From Bryobacteraceae bacterium (GTDB taxonomy: Bacteria; Acidobacteriota; Terriglobia; Bryobacterales; Bryobacteraceae): a stretch of 64,000 nt of DNA. Each line of letters begins with the position of its first letter. Within the stretch, counting starts at the first letter, position 1. The notes beneath the pieces were generated by a model that saw nothing but the letters and a program-made list of their open reading frames with translations, had not been told where the DNA came from and searched no databases. The stretch spans positions 217,124-281,123 of the forward strand of contig JASHNT010000091.1 in assembly GCA_030041495.1 (NCBI GenBank), written 5' to 3'. Both the position numbers and the translations under genes were made by a program. Positions 46,944 to 57,992 of this stretch are shown piece after piece.

Positions 46944-48155
46944 GTGAGTTCTCTTGACCGGAGTCGCCTTGACCAGGCGCTTCTCGATAAGGCTTGGGCC
47001 GGCGCGTGCGAATCGTTGCTCGCCTGCTGCTCTGAATACGGGCTAAAAGCTTCGGGAGCGTCGGCCGGGCATCACCAGATCTGGGCGCGCGACAGCATGA
47101 TCGCTCTTCTCGGCGCGCGCATGGCGCAGGACGAAGAGATTCAGCAGGCCTTGCGGAACAGCATCCGCCTGTTGAAGGAGCATCGGACTCGCCGCGGGCT
47201 TATTCCGAACAACGTCGACGCCGCGACGCTGCGGCCGAATTTCCGGGCCTACGCCGACGGCGGGTTGTGGTGGGTCATTGGCAGTTCATTGCTCGAGCCC
47301 GATGCTGCCGGTGTGTGGCAGGTTCTCTCGTGGTACGAAGACCAGGACGTTGACCATAGCGGTCTCCTCAGCATGCAGGAGAGCTCGGACTGGCAGGATC
47401 TTTTTTGCACCCGGGGCAAGGGTCTCTATCTCAATTCTCTCTACATTCTCGCGTTGCGGCGCGCCTCCCGATTATTCGAACCAGCGGAGGCGGAAACCCT
47501 GCTTCAAAAGGCTGAACTGGTAGCGGAACGCGTGAACTCCTACTTCTGGTACCAGGGCGACGGCAACATGTTTCATCACTCCATGCATACCTTCAGCACG
47601 GAGGGGCAGACACTGTTCGATTCCCTCGGACGCCGTCGCGAGATTCCCGCGAAGAAATATTTGATTCAAGAACAGTATTATTTGCCCTACCTGGGATTTC
47701 GCGCTTGCGGGGAGTGGTTCGATTCCTTCGGAAATCTTCTCGCGATCATTGCCGGTGTGGCGGATGAGCTCCGCACAGCAACCATCCTCGATTTCATGAC
47801 CGGGAATTCAATGGACCGCCGGCCCGTGGCCAGCCTCACCCCCGCCGTCCGGCCCGGCGATCCCGATTGGCGGGACTATTACGGCTCGCTCAACGCTCCG
47901 CATCATTACCACAACGGCGGAGTGTGGCCGTTTCTGGGCGGCTTTTACGTAGCCGCTTTAGTCAAGGCTGGGCGAAGGGATGCGGCTGAGGTGGCGCTCG
48001 AAAATCTGGCGCGTTTGAACTTGGATGGACACTTCAACGAGTGGCACCATGGCGAAAGCGGGAAACCGATGGGTGCGCAGGATCAGGCGTGGTCGGCGGG
48101 AATGTACCTGTTTGCCGCGGAGTGCGTCCGGCGCGGGCAAGTGGATCTCGTGTGA
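46944..48155 (+). CDS. Glycoside hydrolase of the (alpha/alpha)6-barrel type (GH100/GH63-like)
   Basis: GHHQIWARDSMIALLGA, RGLIPNNVDA, YADGGLWWVIGSSLL, HHYHNGGVWPFLGGFYVAALV; GTG start chosen to exclude the fused pseudogene remnant. Confidence 0.75.
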   Translation: MSSLDRSRLDQALLDKAWAGACESLLACCSEYGLKASGASAGHHQIWARDSMIALLGARMAQDEEIQQALRNSIRLLKEHRTRRGLIPNNVDAATLRPNFRAYADGGLWWVIGSSLLEPDAAGVWQVLSWYEDQDVDHSGLLSMQESSDWQDLFCTRGKGLYLNSLYILALRRASRLFEPAEAETLLQKAELVAERVNSYFWYQGDGNMFHHSMHTFSTEGQTLFDSLGRRREIPAKKYLIQEQYYLPYLGFRACGEWFDSFGNLLAIIAGVADELRTATILDFMTGNSMDRRPVASLTPAVRPGDPDWRDYYGSLNAPHHYHNGGVWPFLGGFYVAALVKAGRRDAAEVALENLARLNLDGHFNEWHHGESGKPMGAQDQAWSAGMYLFAAECVRRGQVDLV

Positions 48156-48157
48156 AC

Positions 48158-48868
48158 TTACACGTGATGGAACGGCTCTTCCACCGGCGGAGGCGGACTG
48201 GGCGGCGCAGAGGGTTCCCGCTCCAGCGATCTTGAGATCATCTCCTTCGAACCCAGACCGACGGCCAGCGCGAGGGCGAAGACAATGCCACCGAACAGAA
48301 TCCCGAACGCCAGTTGGACGATACCGGCTCCGATGCGCAAATGCTCCAGAGCCATCGCGACGCTCAAAACCAGAACCAGCCACTTGATCCCGAGGCTCAG
48401 GATGCGCGCGTATTGCAGCTTCAAATTGACTGCGCCGATCAGTACACTCCTGGCCAGAAAGCGGGCGGCGATGTTTCCTACCACCAGCACCACGGCAGCG
48501 CCCAGCAGATTGGGGAAATACGCGGCCATGCTACTCAGGAAGTCGGTCGCCCATGCGGCGTCGAATGCGCTGATGCCGATCAAAGTTCCCGCGATGATCA
48601 CGGTCCAGCCCGCGATTCGGGACACCAAAAGCGTGGGGCTATGTGAGGGCGACCATTCGGTAACGCCGGTGAGGCTGGAGCGCGCAAATCGCTTGTCGAA
48701 CCCCAACGCGGCCAACAGACCCCGCAGGATGGCCGCCAGCGCGGCGCCCAGCAGCACCGAGATCAAAACCGCCACGATGAAGGCAGCAACCCCAGGCAAC
48801 AGAGCCGCCAGCGCCGTCACCATTCTGGTCATCGATTGATTTAACGCCCGCTCCGCTTGTTCCCACAT
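48158..48868 (-). CDS. Small TM-helix-repeat protein related to MscS-like channels
   Basis: TM helices with LPGVAAFIVAVLISVLLGAALAAILRGLLAALGFD and ANLLGAAVVLVVGNIAARFLAR-like repeats. Confidence 0.72.
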   Translation of the reverse strand: MWEQAERALNQSMTRMVTALAALLPGVAAFIVAVLISVLLGAALAAILRGLLAALGFDKRFARSSLTGVTEWSPSHSPTLLVSRIAGWTVIIAGTLIGISAFDAAWATDFLSSMAAYFPNLLGAAVVLVVGNIAARFLARSVLIGAVNLKLQYARILSLGIKWLVLVLSVAMALEHLRIGAGIVQLAFGILFGGIVFALALAVGLGSKEMISRSLEREPSAPPSPPPPVEEPFHHV

Positions 48869-48909
48869 ACGCTTGCTCCTATCAGAAGTCTCGGCCGCAC
48901 AGCGGCTGT

Positions 48910-50241
48910 TTATGGGTTAAACCGGTCCGGCCATCGCCACCGGGAAACAAAATAGGGTTTAACGGCCTCAAAGGCGGAGGCCAGACGCGCGAGCGGAGAC
49001 GGGTTCGCGAGGGGCGAGTTGCCCGAGTCCCGCCGCGGCTGCAATTCGAGCGCACCGGCCCGTAATTCAAGCGCATAAGAGGCTGCCCAGCCCAAATACA
49101 GAGGCGTGAGCGCTTGCAACAAATGTTCCCGATTGAGTGTGCGCAGGCGATAGGCCGCCGCAAAGTCGTAAATAATGCGGGCCCACAGTGCATCCGGCAT
49201 GCGAAGCGTTTCCGGGCCGAGGCGCGCCAGCTTGGTGAGTTCCAGCAGCGTCGACGGCGGCAGAACCAGGCCCCAGATTTCGCCCAAATCCCGGACGCCG
49301 AGCTGAAACGATTCGATCATATGAGTGGTGTCAAGCGGCTCCGTTTCGATTTCGGAGTCCTCGACGTCCCCGAATGCAGTCACCGGCCGCAAGCCGCGAA
49401 CGCGTTGCCAGATCGCCGCGTTGCGCTCGATCTCGGCGAAGATGGGACCGAGAATCGGAGGCAGCAGGGAACTCAGCGCGGACCAGTCCGTGGGCGGATA
49501 GACGCGGCGTCCCACATAGGCCTGGCAAACCTTGAGCCCCGCGCCGGTCACCACCGGCAGTAGCGAAACCAGCGGGAACTCGCTCGCCTTGGGGCTCGAG
49601 TTAATCCGCTGCAATGCCTGACTGGAAAGGCCGACGTCCGGCCCGATCGGGTTCTGGAGATTGTGGCCGTAGAGTGCGCAGTGCAGCGGACCGATGATGC
49701 TGGCGTTGAGCAGGCCCTCCAAGGGGCCGTGCACATAGCAGGGCGTGACCAGGTCATAGCCGAGCTCCAACACGGGCTGCGTCAGCCAGTAAAACCAACG
49801 CGAGGTCACCGTATCGAGATTCGAGGCGATGATGCAGCAGGCTTTCGCCTCCAGTTGTTGGCCGAGCGCGAAGATACGCCGGTAACTGGCCGCGATTCCC
49901 TGGCCGGGAGAGTTCATCTCGGAGCCCAATGCGGGCGCGAGTAAAACGGTGAAGGAGTTATCGCCGCCCGCCGCGTCGCCGGCTTCAGCGTCTTTCGCTG
50001 CAGAGCCGTTATGAAGTGAATTCGGGTGCAGTGAATTATCGACAACTACGGTGCGCGCCGGCCTCTGAAGCTTTCCCACCGCCTCGCGGAGCATGGCTGC
50101 GCCCCTGCTCCGGACCTCCGGCGCCGCGCCTTCTGGTGCGCCGGCATGCTGCGCACCGTCGTCTAGAATGCCGACCAGTAGATCCGCCGTGCCGATTTCC
50201 TCAAGCTGTTCGCGTGCCTGCTGTGCGGTAGTCTGGTCCAA
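48910..50241 (-). CDS. Divergent GT81/glucosyl-3-phosphoglycerate-synthase-like glycosyltransferase
   Basis: TADLLVGILDDGAQHAG; IASNLDTVTSRWFYWLTQPVLELGYDLVTPCYVHGPLEGLLNASIIGPLHCALYGHNLQNPIGPDVGLS. Confidence 0.6.
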   Translation of the reverse strand: MDQTTAQQAREQLEEIGTADLLVGILDDGAQHAGAPEGAAPEVRSRGAAMLREAVGKLQRPARTVVVDNSLHPNSLHNGSAAKDAEAGDAAGGDNSFTVLLAPALGSEMNSPGQGIAASYRRIFALGQQLEAKACCIIASNLDTVTSRWFYWLTQPVLELGYDLVTPCYVHGPLEGLLNASIIGPLHCALYGHNLQNPIGPDVGLSSQALQRINSSPKASEFPLVSLLPVVTGAGLKVCQAYVGRRVYPPTDWSALSSLLPPILGPIFAEIERNAAIWQRVRGLRPVTAFGDVEDSEIETEPLDTTHMIESFQLGVRDLGEIWGLVLPPSTLLELTKLARLGPETLRMPDALWARIIYDFAAAYRLRTLNREHLLQALTPLYLGWAASYALELRAGALELQPRRDSGNSPLANPSPLARLASAFEAVKPYFVSRWRWPDRFNP

Positions 50242-50271
50242 AAAATCAATCCTCGGCGGCTGGCTCAGGCG

Positions 50272-53200
50272 CTATACCAACGCGGCGATGCCTATTAAGG
50301 GGATGCCGACCCAAGTGGGGCGGTTGTCCATCTCATATAGCAACTCATACAAGGCTTTATCCAGAAGGTAGGCATCCAGCAGCATCTGGAAAGTACCGCC
50401 TTCGTGGGCCGGCAGAAAGGCAGCGCCCGCGGCAGTTTCCAGATACGCACGCAAAAACTCGGAAGCCGTTGAACTCTCCCAGAGCCAGGCCCACGGTTCC
50501 AGCTTTTCGAAAACCTCCGGGTGGCGCGCCGTGTAGCCCAGCAGCGCCGAATAGGCCGCGTAACTGAAGGAGCGGAGCATCGCGGCGACGTCTTTGAGCG
50601 GCGATTGCTTGGCGCGGCGCTGTGCCAGAGGGCGCGCCGGCTCGCCTTCGAAATCGAGAATCACATAATCGGTTCGCACTCGCAGCACCTGCCCCAAGTG
50701 ATAATCCCCATGAATCCGCGTCCGTTGCGCTTCGATTTTCTCGTGTTCCAGGTTTTGAAACCGGTCGAGCATGCTGCGGCGGCGGCTCAAAATGAGAGCG
50801 GCCCGATCGACGAACTCGTCCGGTAATTTCGCAAAACGGTCGCGAAGCAGCTCGAAGACAGCCGCGGTTTTTCGCCGTAAGTCCTCAACCAGGTCCGCGA
50901 TGTCCTGATTGGCCAGAGGCTCGGGTGCAAATCTGGAATCGGTCGCGGGAGTAGCCAGCGCCAGGTGCATTTGCGCGGTTGCCCGCCCCAGCCCCGCGGC
51001 AGACTCGAGATAAATGCCGACGTGATCGCGAGCGGCCGGCGGAAGCTCTTGCCCCAAAGAGGCTGTGAGACTTGCCCGCTTTGCCGCCAAGTCTTCGGGA
51101 AAAGTGAGGGGTGCGCAGGTTTCGTAGTAGCGCTGCAGTTCCTCGAGCGTCCACTTCCAGGCGTCGCCGGCATTCTCCACCAGACCTTGCAGCATCGCAA
51201 GGGTAGACGGCTCACGGCCCTCGGGCGCATATTCGATCGATCCGGCAAAGGGCGGAACGCCTGTGAAGTGGACCGCATTTGTCAGATAATCCCCGATTTC
51301 GCAGTCCATGTTCGGGCCGGATTCGAGTCGCCGGAATAGTTTCAGGATCAAGCGAGATCCGTACAAGATCGAGGTGTTGCTCTGCTCGGCCGAAGAGCGG
51401 TGCGGCGGCAACGCCTCTTGCCGGTTGCCCCGAACCGCGTCGAACGCCCGGGCGGGCATTCCTCGAATGACACCATGCCGGGTGGAGATCTCACGCGATT
51501 CCTCAATGATCGAAAGAATCTTCGAGCATGCGGCGTCGTCGAAAACCGCATCGTGCAGCACTCCCGGCGTGCCCTCTGGCGATCGCGTTGAAATCACGAC
51601 GGCGTTGGGAGAAGCCTGCCGCAAGGCGGCGGCTGCATCGCCAAAGCTCAATCCCAACGGGACAGAGTACACTTCCACAACTCCGGAAGCGTAAGTAATC
51701 TCCAGCACACTCAGGGCTGAACTTGCGGGATCGAGCTCCGCCCAATCCAGCACGTGAACATGGTCTATGCGCCGCGTTTTAGCTCCGAACCAGCGTTGCT
51801 TGGCGAGGAACGCCGGTAGCACTTGTTCCAGCCGCCGCAGTCCAGAACCTTCGAGCATGCTCGCCCACCTCTCTTTTTGGCCTTCCCGCACACGCAAGGG
51901 GACTTCCGGCTCCTCGACTTCAGGAGCCGGGGCCGCCTGCGGGCTGGGATGCAGTTCCAGCCACAGATACTCGTAGGGAGCCAGAGTCAACCGGTAAGGC
52001 TGGCGCGTAATGGGAGGAAACTCGGTGTAGCCCAGCATCTCCACCGGTGTCATGCCGTCCAGCGGCGCAAGGTCTAAATCCGTGGGCTGTGCGAAGCGGG
52101 AAAGATTCGCCACGCACAAGACCTGTTCTTCGCCATACTTCCGCAGATAGGCGAGCACCTTGCGGTTCGACGGGTTCAAGAATTCGAGCGAGCCGCGGCC
52201 GAAGACCTGAAACAGCTTTCGCAGCGCAATCATGTTGCGCATCCAGTTCAGCAACGAGGATGGATCGCCTTGTTGCGCCTCGACGTTGACGGCTTCGTAG
52301 CCCCATACCGGATCGAGCACCACGGGGCTGTAGAGTTTTGCCGGCGTCGCTCGCGAAAAACCCGCGTTGCGGTCGCTATTCCACTGCATCGGGGTCCGTA
52401 CGCCGTTGCGATCGCCAAGGTAGATGTTGTCGCCCATGCCGATTTCATCGCCGTAATAAATCACCGGAGTGCCGGGGAAGGAAAATAGCAGGCTGTGGAG
52501 CAACTCGATGCGCCGCCGGTTGTTGTCCATCAAGGGCGCGAGCCGCCGGCGGATTCCCAGGTTCAAACGCATACGCGGGTCGGCGCTGTAGGCCAGATAC
52601 ATATAATCGCGCTCGTCGTTGGTCACCATTTCCAGCGTCAGTTCATCGTGATTGCGCAGGAACAGCGCCCACTGGCAGGTCTCGGGAATGGGAGGCGTCT
52701 GCTCCATGATGTCGGTGATAGGCAGGCGGTCTTCCTGGCGCAACGCCATGTAAATGCGCGGCATCAGAGGAAAGTGAAACGCCATGTGGCATTCGTCGCC
52801 GTCGCCGAAGTAGGGGCGGACGTCGGCGGGCCATTGGTTGGCCTCTGCCAGCAGCAAACGGCTCGAGTATTGTGCGTCGATTTCGGCGCGCAATTTTTTG
52901 ATCACCGCGTGCGTCTCCGGAAGATTCTCACAACTGGTGCCCTCGCGCTCCACCAGATACGGAATCGCGTCAACCCGCAGCCCGTCGACTCCCATGTCGA
53001 GCCAGTACCGCATCACATTCAGGACCTCTTCGAGCACCTTCGGATTGTCGTAGTTCAAATCCGGTTGGTGTGAAAAGAACCTGTGCCAGTAATAAGCCCG
53101 CGCCACCGGGTCCCAAGTCCAGTTCGACTTCTCGGTGTCGCTGAAGATGATGCGGACGTCGCGAAACTTCTGATCGGTGTCGCTCCACACGTAGAAATCG

Positions 53201-53628
53201 CGTTCGGGAGAGCCCGGAGGTGCCTGGCGCGCGCGCTGGAACCAGACGTGTTGGTCGGAAGTGTGGTTGATCACCAGCTCGATGAGCACCTGGAAGTCGC
53301 GTTCGTGCGCCGCATCCAGGAACGTTTTGAAATCGTCCATGGTGCCGTACATGGGATGGACGTTCATGTAGTCCGCGATGTCGTAACCGTCGTCCTTTAG
53401 AGGGGAGGGAAAAAACGGCAGCAGCCACAAGCAGGACACCCCCAGGTCCCGCAGGTAATCCAGCCTCTGCGTCAGCCCCGGCAGATCGCCGATGCCGTCG
53501 TTGTTGCTGTCCTGGAATGCACGAACGTGCAGTTCATAAACGACAGCGTCCTTGTACCACAGCGGGTCATCCGCTGCGCTGCCTGGCTTCTTCGATGCAA
53601 GGACTATCGGTTCATTTCCCGGGACCAA
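50272..53628 (-). CDS. treS: Trehalose synthase / maltokinase fusion
   Basis: GH13 domain ([40 protein letters not shown]), then maltokinase-like domain ([52 protein letters not shown]). Confidence 0.94.
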   Translation of the reverse strand: MVPGNEPIVLASKKPGSAADDPLWYKDAVVYELHVRAFQDSNNDGIGDLPGLTQRLDYLRDLGVSCLWLLPFFPSPLKDDGYDIADYMNVHPMYGTMDDFKTFLDAAHERDFQVLIELVINHTSDQHVWFQRARQAPPGSPERDFYVWSDTDQKFRDVRIIFSDTEKSNWTWDPVARAYYWHRFFSHQPDLNYDNPKVLEEVLNVMRYWLDMGVDGLRVDAIPYLVEREGTSCENLPETHAVIKKLRAEIDAQYSSRLLLAEANQWPADVRPYFGDGDECHMAFHFPLMPRIYMALRQEDRLPITDIMEQTPPIPETCQWALFLRNHDELTLEMVTNDERDYMYLAYSADPRMRLNLGIRRRLAPLMDNNRRRIELLHSLLFSFPGTPVIYYGDEIGMGDNIYLGDRNGVRTPMQWNSDRNAGFSRATPAKLYSPVVLDPVWGYEAVNVEAQQGDPSSLLNWMRNMIALRKLFQVFGRGSLEFLNPSNRKVLAYLRKYGEEQVLCVANLSRFAQPTDLDLAPLDGMTPVEMLGYTEFPPITRQPYRLTLAPYEYLWLELHPSPQAAPAPEVEEPEVPLRVREGQKERWASMLEGSGLRRLEQVLPAFLAKQRWFGAKTRRIDHVHVLDWAELDPASSALSVLEITYASGVVEVYSVPLGLSFGDAAAALRQASPNAVVISTRSPEGTPGVLHDAVFDDAACSKILSIIEESREISTRHGVIRGMPARAFDAVRGNRQEALPPHRSSAEQSNTSILYGSRLILKLFRRLESGPNMDCEIGDYLTNAVHFTGVPPFAGSIEYAPEGREPSTLAMLQGLVENAGDAWKWTLEELQRYYETCAPLTFPEDLAAKRASLTASLGQELPPAARDHVGIYLESAAGLGRATAQMHLALATPATDSRFAPEPLANQDIADLVEDLRRKTAAVFELLRDRFAKLPDEFVDRAALILSRRRSMLDRFQNLEHEKIEAQRTRIHGDYHLGQVLRVRTDYVILDFEGEPARPLAQRRAKQSPLKDVAAMLRSFSYAAYSALLGYTARHPEVFEKLEPWAWLWESSTASEFLRAYLETAAGAAFLPAHEGGTFQMLLDAYLLDKALYELLYEMDNRPTWVGIPLIGIAALV

Positions 53629-55528
53629 AGGAATCCTCCGGCTGGAACACCACTACGCCGAGCGGAGGAAGCGTCATGTTCAAGGAAAACGGCCGGCCGT
53701 GAATGGGCAACGGAACTGTCTCCAGTCCGCCTTCATTTCCCTGACCGCTGCCGCCGTACAACGGCGCGTCGCTATTCAAAATTTCCTTCCAGCGGCCTTC
53801 GAGCGGTGCGCCCACGCGGTAATTCGCCCGTGGCACCGGTGTGAAATTACACACGAATAGCAGCATGTTCTCACGGCGCTTGCCGTGCCTGATAAAGCTG
53901 ATGACGCTGCGCTGGAAGTCGTTACAATCCACCCATTCAAAGCCTCCGGGGGCGAAATCCAGCTCGAACAGCGCAGCTTGGCCCCGATAGCAGGTGTTCA
54001 AGTCCCGCACCCAGCGCAAAAGACCCGAATGCAACGGGGATGCGAGCAAATGCCAATCCAGGCTCCGGTCGTGATTCCATTCGGACCACTGACCGAAGTC
54101 GCTTCCCATGAACAGCAGCTTCTTGCCGGGATGGCCGAACATGAACCCGAAGAGCAGGCGCAGATTCGCGAACTTGCGCCAGTCGTCTCCCGGCATCTTC
54201 CCGATCATCGAGCCCTTGCCGTAAACCACCTCATCGTGCGAGAAGGGCAGGATGAAGTTCTCCGTGAAGGCGTAGAGCAGGCTAAAGGCGATCTGGTTAT
54301 GGCGAAACGCCCGGAAGAGCGGATCCTGCGACATATAGTCCAGCATGTCGTGCATCCAACCCATGTTCCATTTCAGCCCAAATCCCAATCCGCCGACGTG
54401 AGTCGGCCGCGAAATCTGCGGCCACGCCGTAGACTCCTCCGCGATCGTCATTACATCAGGGAAAGCCCCGTAGACGTGCTCATTCAATTCGCGAAGAAAG
54501 CGGATCGCCTCCAGGTTCTCTTTGCCCCCAAACTGGTTTGGCAGCCATTGGCCTTCACGCCGGCCGTAATCGAGATACAGCATAGCCGCAACAGCGTCCA
54601 CGCGCAAACCATCCGCGTGGTACTTATCCAGCCAAAAGAGCGCATTGCCGATGAGGAAGTTCTTCACTTCGCTTCGGCCATAGTTGAAGATCAGCGTATT
54701 CCAATCCGGATGTTCACCCAGCCGGGGGTCGGCGTGCTCGTATAGGTGCGTTCCGTCGAAATATCCCAGGCCGGCCTCGTCCTTGGGAAAATGCGCCGCG
54801 ACCCAATCCAGAATCACTCCGATGCCGTGTTGATGCAAATAGTCGATCAGGTACATGAAATCGGACGGCGTCCCGAAGCGGCTGGTGGGCGCAAAATATC
54901 CGATGGTCTCGTAACCCCAGGAGCCATCGAAGGGATGCTCCATAACCGGCAGGAACTCTACGTGCGTATAACCGGCGTCGTGCAGATAGTCCGCAAGAAG
55001 AGGCGCCAACTCACGATACGTCAGCCACCGATTACCTTCTTCCGGAACTCGCCGCCAGGAACCGAGATGCATTTCGTAAATCGAAACCGGCGCGTCGAGC
55101 GCATTCCGGTCCCTCCGCTGACGAATCCACTCGCCGTCATTCCAAACGTAGTTGTCGATATCCCAGACCCGCGAGGCGGTCTGTGGCCGGATCTCGGCGG
55201 CGAAGGCGTACGGGTCGGCCTTGTCGACCATATAACCGCCGTAGCGGGAACGCAGGTGATATTTGTACAGCGCCCCCTGCTCGATTCCGGGAATAAAGCT
55301 CGACCACACGCCGGCGTCCGTGGGTTGCATGGGATGGGCTTCCCGGTTCCAATCGTTGAAGGACCCGATCACCGATACCAGCTCCGCATTCGGGGCCCAC
55401 ACCGCGAACTGTGTGCCTTGCCGCCCCTCGAAGTTGATCAAGTGCGCACCCAGCTTGTCGAAGGAGCGGTGATGCTCGCCTTCGCGAAGCAGGTACAAAT
55501 CGAAATCGCTAAGATGCGCCGCGCTCAT
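53612..55528 (-). CDS. glgB: 1,4-alpha-glucan branching enzyme
   Basis: [86 protein letters not shown]. Confidence 0.95.
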   Translation of the reverse strand: MSAAHLSDFDLYLLREGEHHRSFDKLGAHLINFEGRQGTQFAVWAPNAELVSVIGSFNDWNREAHPMQPTDAGVWSSFIPGIEQGALYKYHLRSRYGGYMVDKADPYAFAAEIRPQTASRVWDIDNYVWNDGEWIRQRRDRNALDAPVSIYEMHLGSWRRVPEEGNRWLTYRELAPLLADYLHDAGYTHVEFLPVMEHPFDGSWGYETIGYFAPTSRFGTPSDFMYLIDYLHQHGIGVILDWVAAHFPKDEAGLGYFDGTHLYEHADPRLGEHPDWNTLIFNYGRSEVKNFLIGNALFWLDKYHADGLRVDAVAAMLYLDYGRREGQWLPNQFGGKENLEAIRFLRELNEHVYGAFPDVMTIAEESTAWPQISRPTHVGGLGFGLKWNMGWMHDMLDYMSQDPLFRAFRHNQIAFSLLYAFTENFILPFSHDEVVYGKGSMIGKMPGDDWRKFANLRLLFGFMFGHPGKKLLFMGSDFGQWSEWNHDRSLDWHLLASPLHSGLLRWVRDLNTCYRGQAALFELDFAPGGFEWVDCNDFQRSVISFIRHGKRRENMLLFVCNFTPVPRANYRVGAPLEGRWKEILNSDAPLYGGSGQGNEGGLETVPLPIHGRPFSLNMTLPPLGVVVFQPEDSFGPGK

Positions 55529-55537
55529 GGGAGTGTG

Positions 55538-57862
55538 TCAGAGGTAGTAGTCAAAGTCTCTCTCCGACCGGACGCGTCTTCGCACACGCAGGATGTGGGC
55601 AGGAAGGCTCTCCGGAGTCAGCTCGACGTAATTGCGCGAGCCCTGCCACAGGAAGCGAGCGTCACTCAGTAAATCGTGCGCTTGAAAGGACCGGTCCGCG
55701 GGAATTCCAAGAGCCGCCAGATCCAGGTCCAGCCAGCTCTTCTGGACATGAAACGCGTCCAGGTTCAGCACCACGACGACCACGTTCGATAGATCCGGGC
55801 TCGCCTTGCTGTATGAGAGGACGAAGGGATTATCGGAGGGGTGGAAACGCAACGTTTGGTTGGTTTGAAGGGCGGGGTTTTCTCTCCGGATGCGATTGAT
55901 GCGCGTGATCAAACTCTTGAGGCTGTCTGGCGCATTCAGGTCGCGATGCCTTAATTCGTATTTCTCTGCGTTCAGATATTCTTCGGAACCCGGCGCGCGC
56001 GCCGTGTTTTCGCATAGTTCAAAAGCGGGACCATAGATGCCGTAGCTCGCGCTCAGTGTTGCCGCCAGGATCAGCCGCAGCATGAAAGCGGGGCGTCCTC
56101 CCGCCTGCAGGAATTCCGGCAGGATGTCAGGAGTATTTGGCCAGAGATTCGGACGAAAATATTCTGCGGCCTCGCCCTGCGTCAACTCGGTGAAGTAATC
56201 GATGATCTCCTGCTTGGTATTGCGCCACGCGAAATACGTGTAGGATTGCGAGAACCCGAGCTTAGCCAGCCGGTACATCACGTGCGGCCGCGTGAACGCT
56301 TCGGCCAGGAGCAATACATCCGGATGTTTCTGTTTGATCTCCCCGATCACCCACTCCCAGAAAAGGAATGCCTTGGTATGAGGATTGTCCACGCGGAAGA
56401 TGCGAACGCCCTGGCCGATCCAGAATTCGAAGATTTGCCGCAATTCCTCCCAGAGCGCCTTCCAATCTTCGGTTTCAAAGTCGAACGGATAGATGTCCTC
56501 ATATTTCTTGGGAGGGTTTTCCGCATATTGAATGCTTCCATCCGGCCGTTTTCGAAACCAAGAAGGATGCTCCAGCACGTAGGGATGATCCGGAGTGGCT
56601 TGAAAAGCGATATCCAGCGCGACCTCTAAGCCGTGTCTCTTGGCCGCCTCCACGAAATGCCGGAAATCGTCCAACGTTCCAAGCAGCGGGTGGATCGAGG
56701 TGTGCCCGCCTTCCGGGCCGCCGATCGCCCAGGGGCTGCCGGCATCGTCCGCCTCCGCCACGGCGCTATTGTTCTTGCCTTTGCGATACGTGCGTCCGAT
56801 GGGATGAATCGGCGGCAGGTACACGACGTCGAATTTCATGGAGGCGATGTAGGACAGCCAGTTCTCGCAATCCCGCAGCGTGCCGTGCCGTCCTTGGTGC
56901 GGCGAACAGGATCGCGGAAAGACTTCATACCAGGCCGAGAACCTAGCCTTTTCACGATCCACCACTACACTCAATTCTTCCCGGTACCGGCTCGCCAAGC
57001 TCTGGTCGGGATAACGTACTGCCAGCGTGGCCAGGCCCTCATTGAGGGCGGCTTCCTGCGCGGCTCCCGCATCGTCGCGATCAAGCGCATGAAGAAGCGT
57101 GTCGGCCCACTGAGCGAGACGCTCGGCATCGCCCATGGCGCCGCTGATGGCGGCGCGGCGGGCCGCAGCCCGGATTAGGCGCTCTCCGGCGGCCAACTCC
57201 GTCGCAACATCTTGGTCCGCTTGAATCCGTTTGGCAAGGTCGCGATACCAGCTTTGAAAGGGGTCCACCGCGCCTTCTACCGAGAATCGATACTGCCCGA
57301 CTTTGGTGACCTTGAACTCACCACGCCACAAGTCGTTGCCGGCCGGCCGCATCTCAGCCGTCGACCATTCGGCGTCGTCTTCATCAGCACCGTCCTGGTG
57401 ACGATACAGAAGACGGCACCAGAGCTCGTCATGCCCATCAACGAACACTTCGGCCTCGACCCGGACAACATCGCCCACGATGCGTTTAATCGGGAAACGT
57501 CCGCAGTCGACAGTGGGACGCACTCTCTCGATAACCGCGCGTGCGCGTCCATCGCTTGCTGGAGGCGCACGTTTCTGCAGTTTGGCGGTGGTCCCTCTGA
57601 TAGTCTCCGCAAACACTCCTGTGGAAAGGAGTGTGGGGAGTTGGGAAGCGTTTCTTGCCGGGGGCGCCCGGGCCGCCCCCCCTTCTCCGGGAACTCCTTC
57701 GCCGGTTCCTACCCAGCCCAGACAACCTGGAACCGGAACTGGAACCGGCAAGGGCGAGCCAGGGAAAGAATCCCCAACAGCCGGGCGACCCCGGAAATCC
57801 GGGGACGCCTGAAACCCGCAGCTGCCAATCCCAACGGACCGCCGCCGTTTCGTCACAGGCAA
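55538..57862 (-). CDS. glgE: Alpha-1,4-glucan:maltose-1-phosphate maltosyltransferase; start uncertain
   Basis: RARAVIERVRPTVDCGRFPIKRIVGD, FDVVYLPPIHPIGRTYRKGKNN, GVRIFRVDNPHTKAFLFWEWVI; conserved core starts near 57556, so the first ~100 codons are doubtful. Confidence 0.92.
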   Translation of the reverse strand: MPVTKRRRSVGIGSCGFQASPDFRGRPAVGDSFPGSPLPVPVPVPGCLGWVGTGEGVPGEGGAARAPPARNASQLPTLLSTGVFAETIRGTTAKLQKRAPPASDGRARAVIERVRPTVDCGRFPIKRIVGDVVRVEAEVFVDGHDELWCRLLYRHQDGADEDDAEWSTAEMRPAGNDLWRGEFKVTKVGQYRFSVEGAVDPFQSWYRDLAKRIQADQDVATELAAGERLIRAAARRAAISGAMGDAERLAQWADTLLHALDRDDAGAAQEAALNEGLATLAVRYPDQSLASRYREELSVVVDREKARFSAWYEVFPRSCSPHQGRHGTLRDCENWLSYIASMKFDVVYLPPIHPIGRTYRKGKNNSAVAEADDAGSPWAIGGPEGGHTSIHPLLGTLDDFRHFVEAAKRHGLEVALDIAFQATPDHPYVLEHPSWFRKRPDGSIQYAENPPKKYEDIYPFDFETEDWKALWEELRQIFEFWIGQGVRIFRVDNPHTKAFLFWEWVIGEIKQKHPDVLLLAEAFTRPHVMYRLAKLGFSQSYTYFAWRNTKQEIIDYFTELTQGEAAEYFRPNLWPNTPDILPEFLQAGGRPAFMLRLILAATLSASYGIYGPAFELCENTARAPGSEEYLNAEKYELRHRDLNAPDSLKSLITRINRIRRENPALQTNQTLRFHPSDNPFVLSYSKASPDLSNVVVVVLNLDAFHVQKSWLDLDLAALGIPADRSFQAHDLLSDARFLWQGSRNYVELTPESLPAHILRVRRRVRSERDFDYYL

Positions 57863-57992
57863 CTTACTTCAGGCGGAATCCGGACCGGGAAGCGCGGCCC
57901 TTCCGGGCCGGTCCCTGCGAACTGACGCGCAGGACCTTAGCATCGCCCAATATATTCCTTGACACTATATTCTCAATGTCTATAATGAGGGC

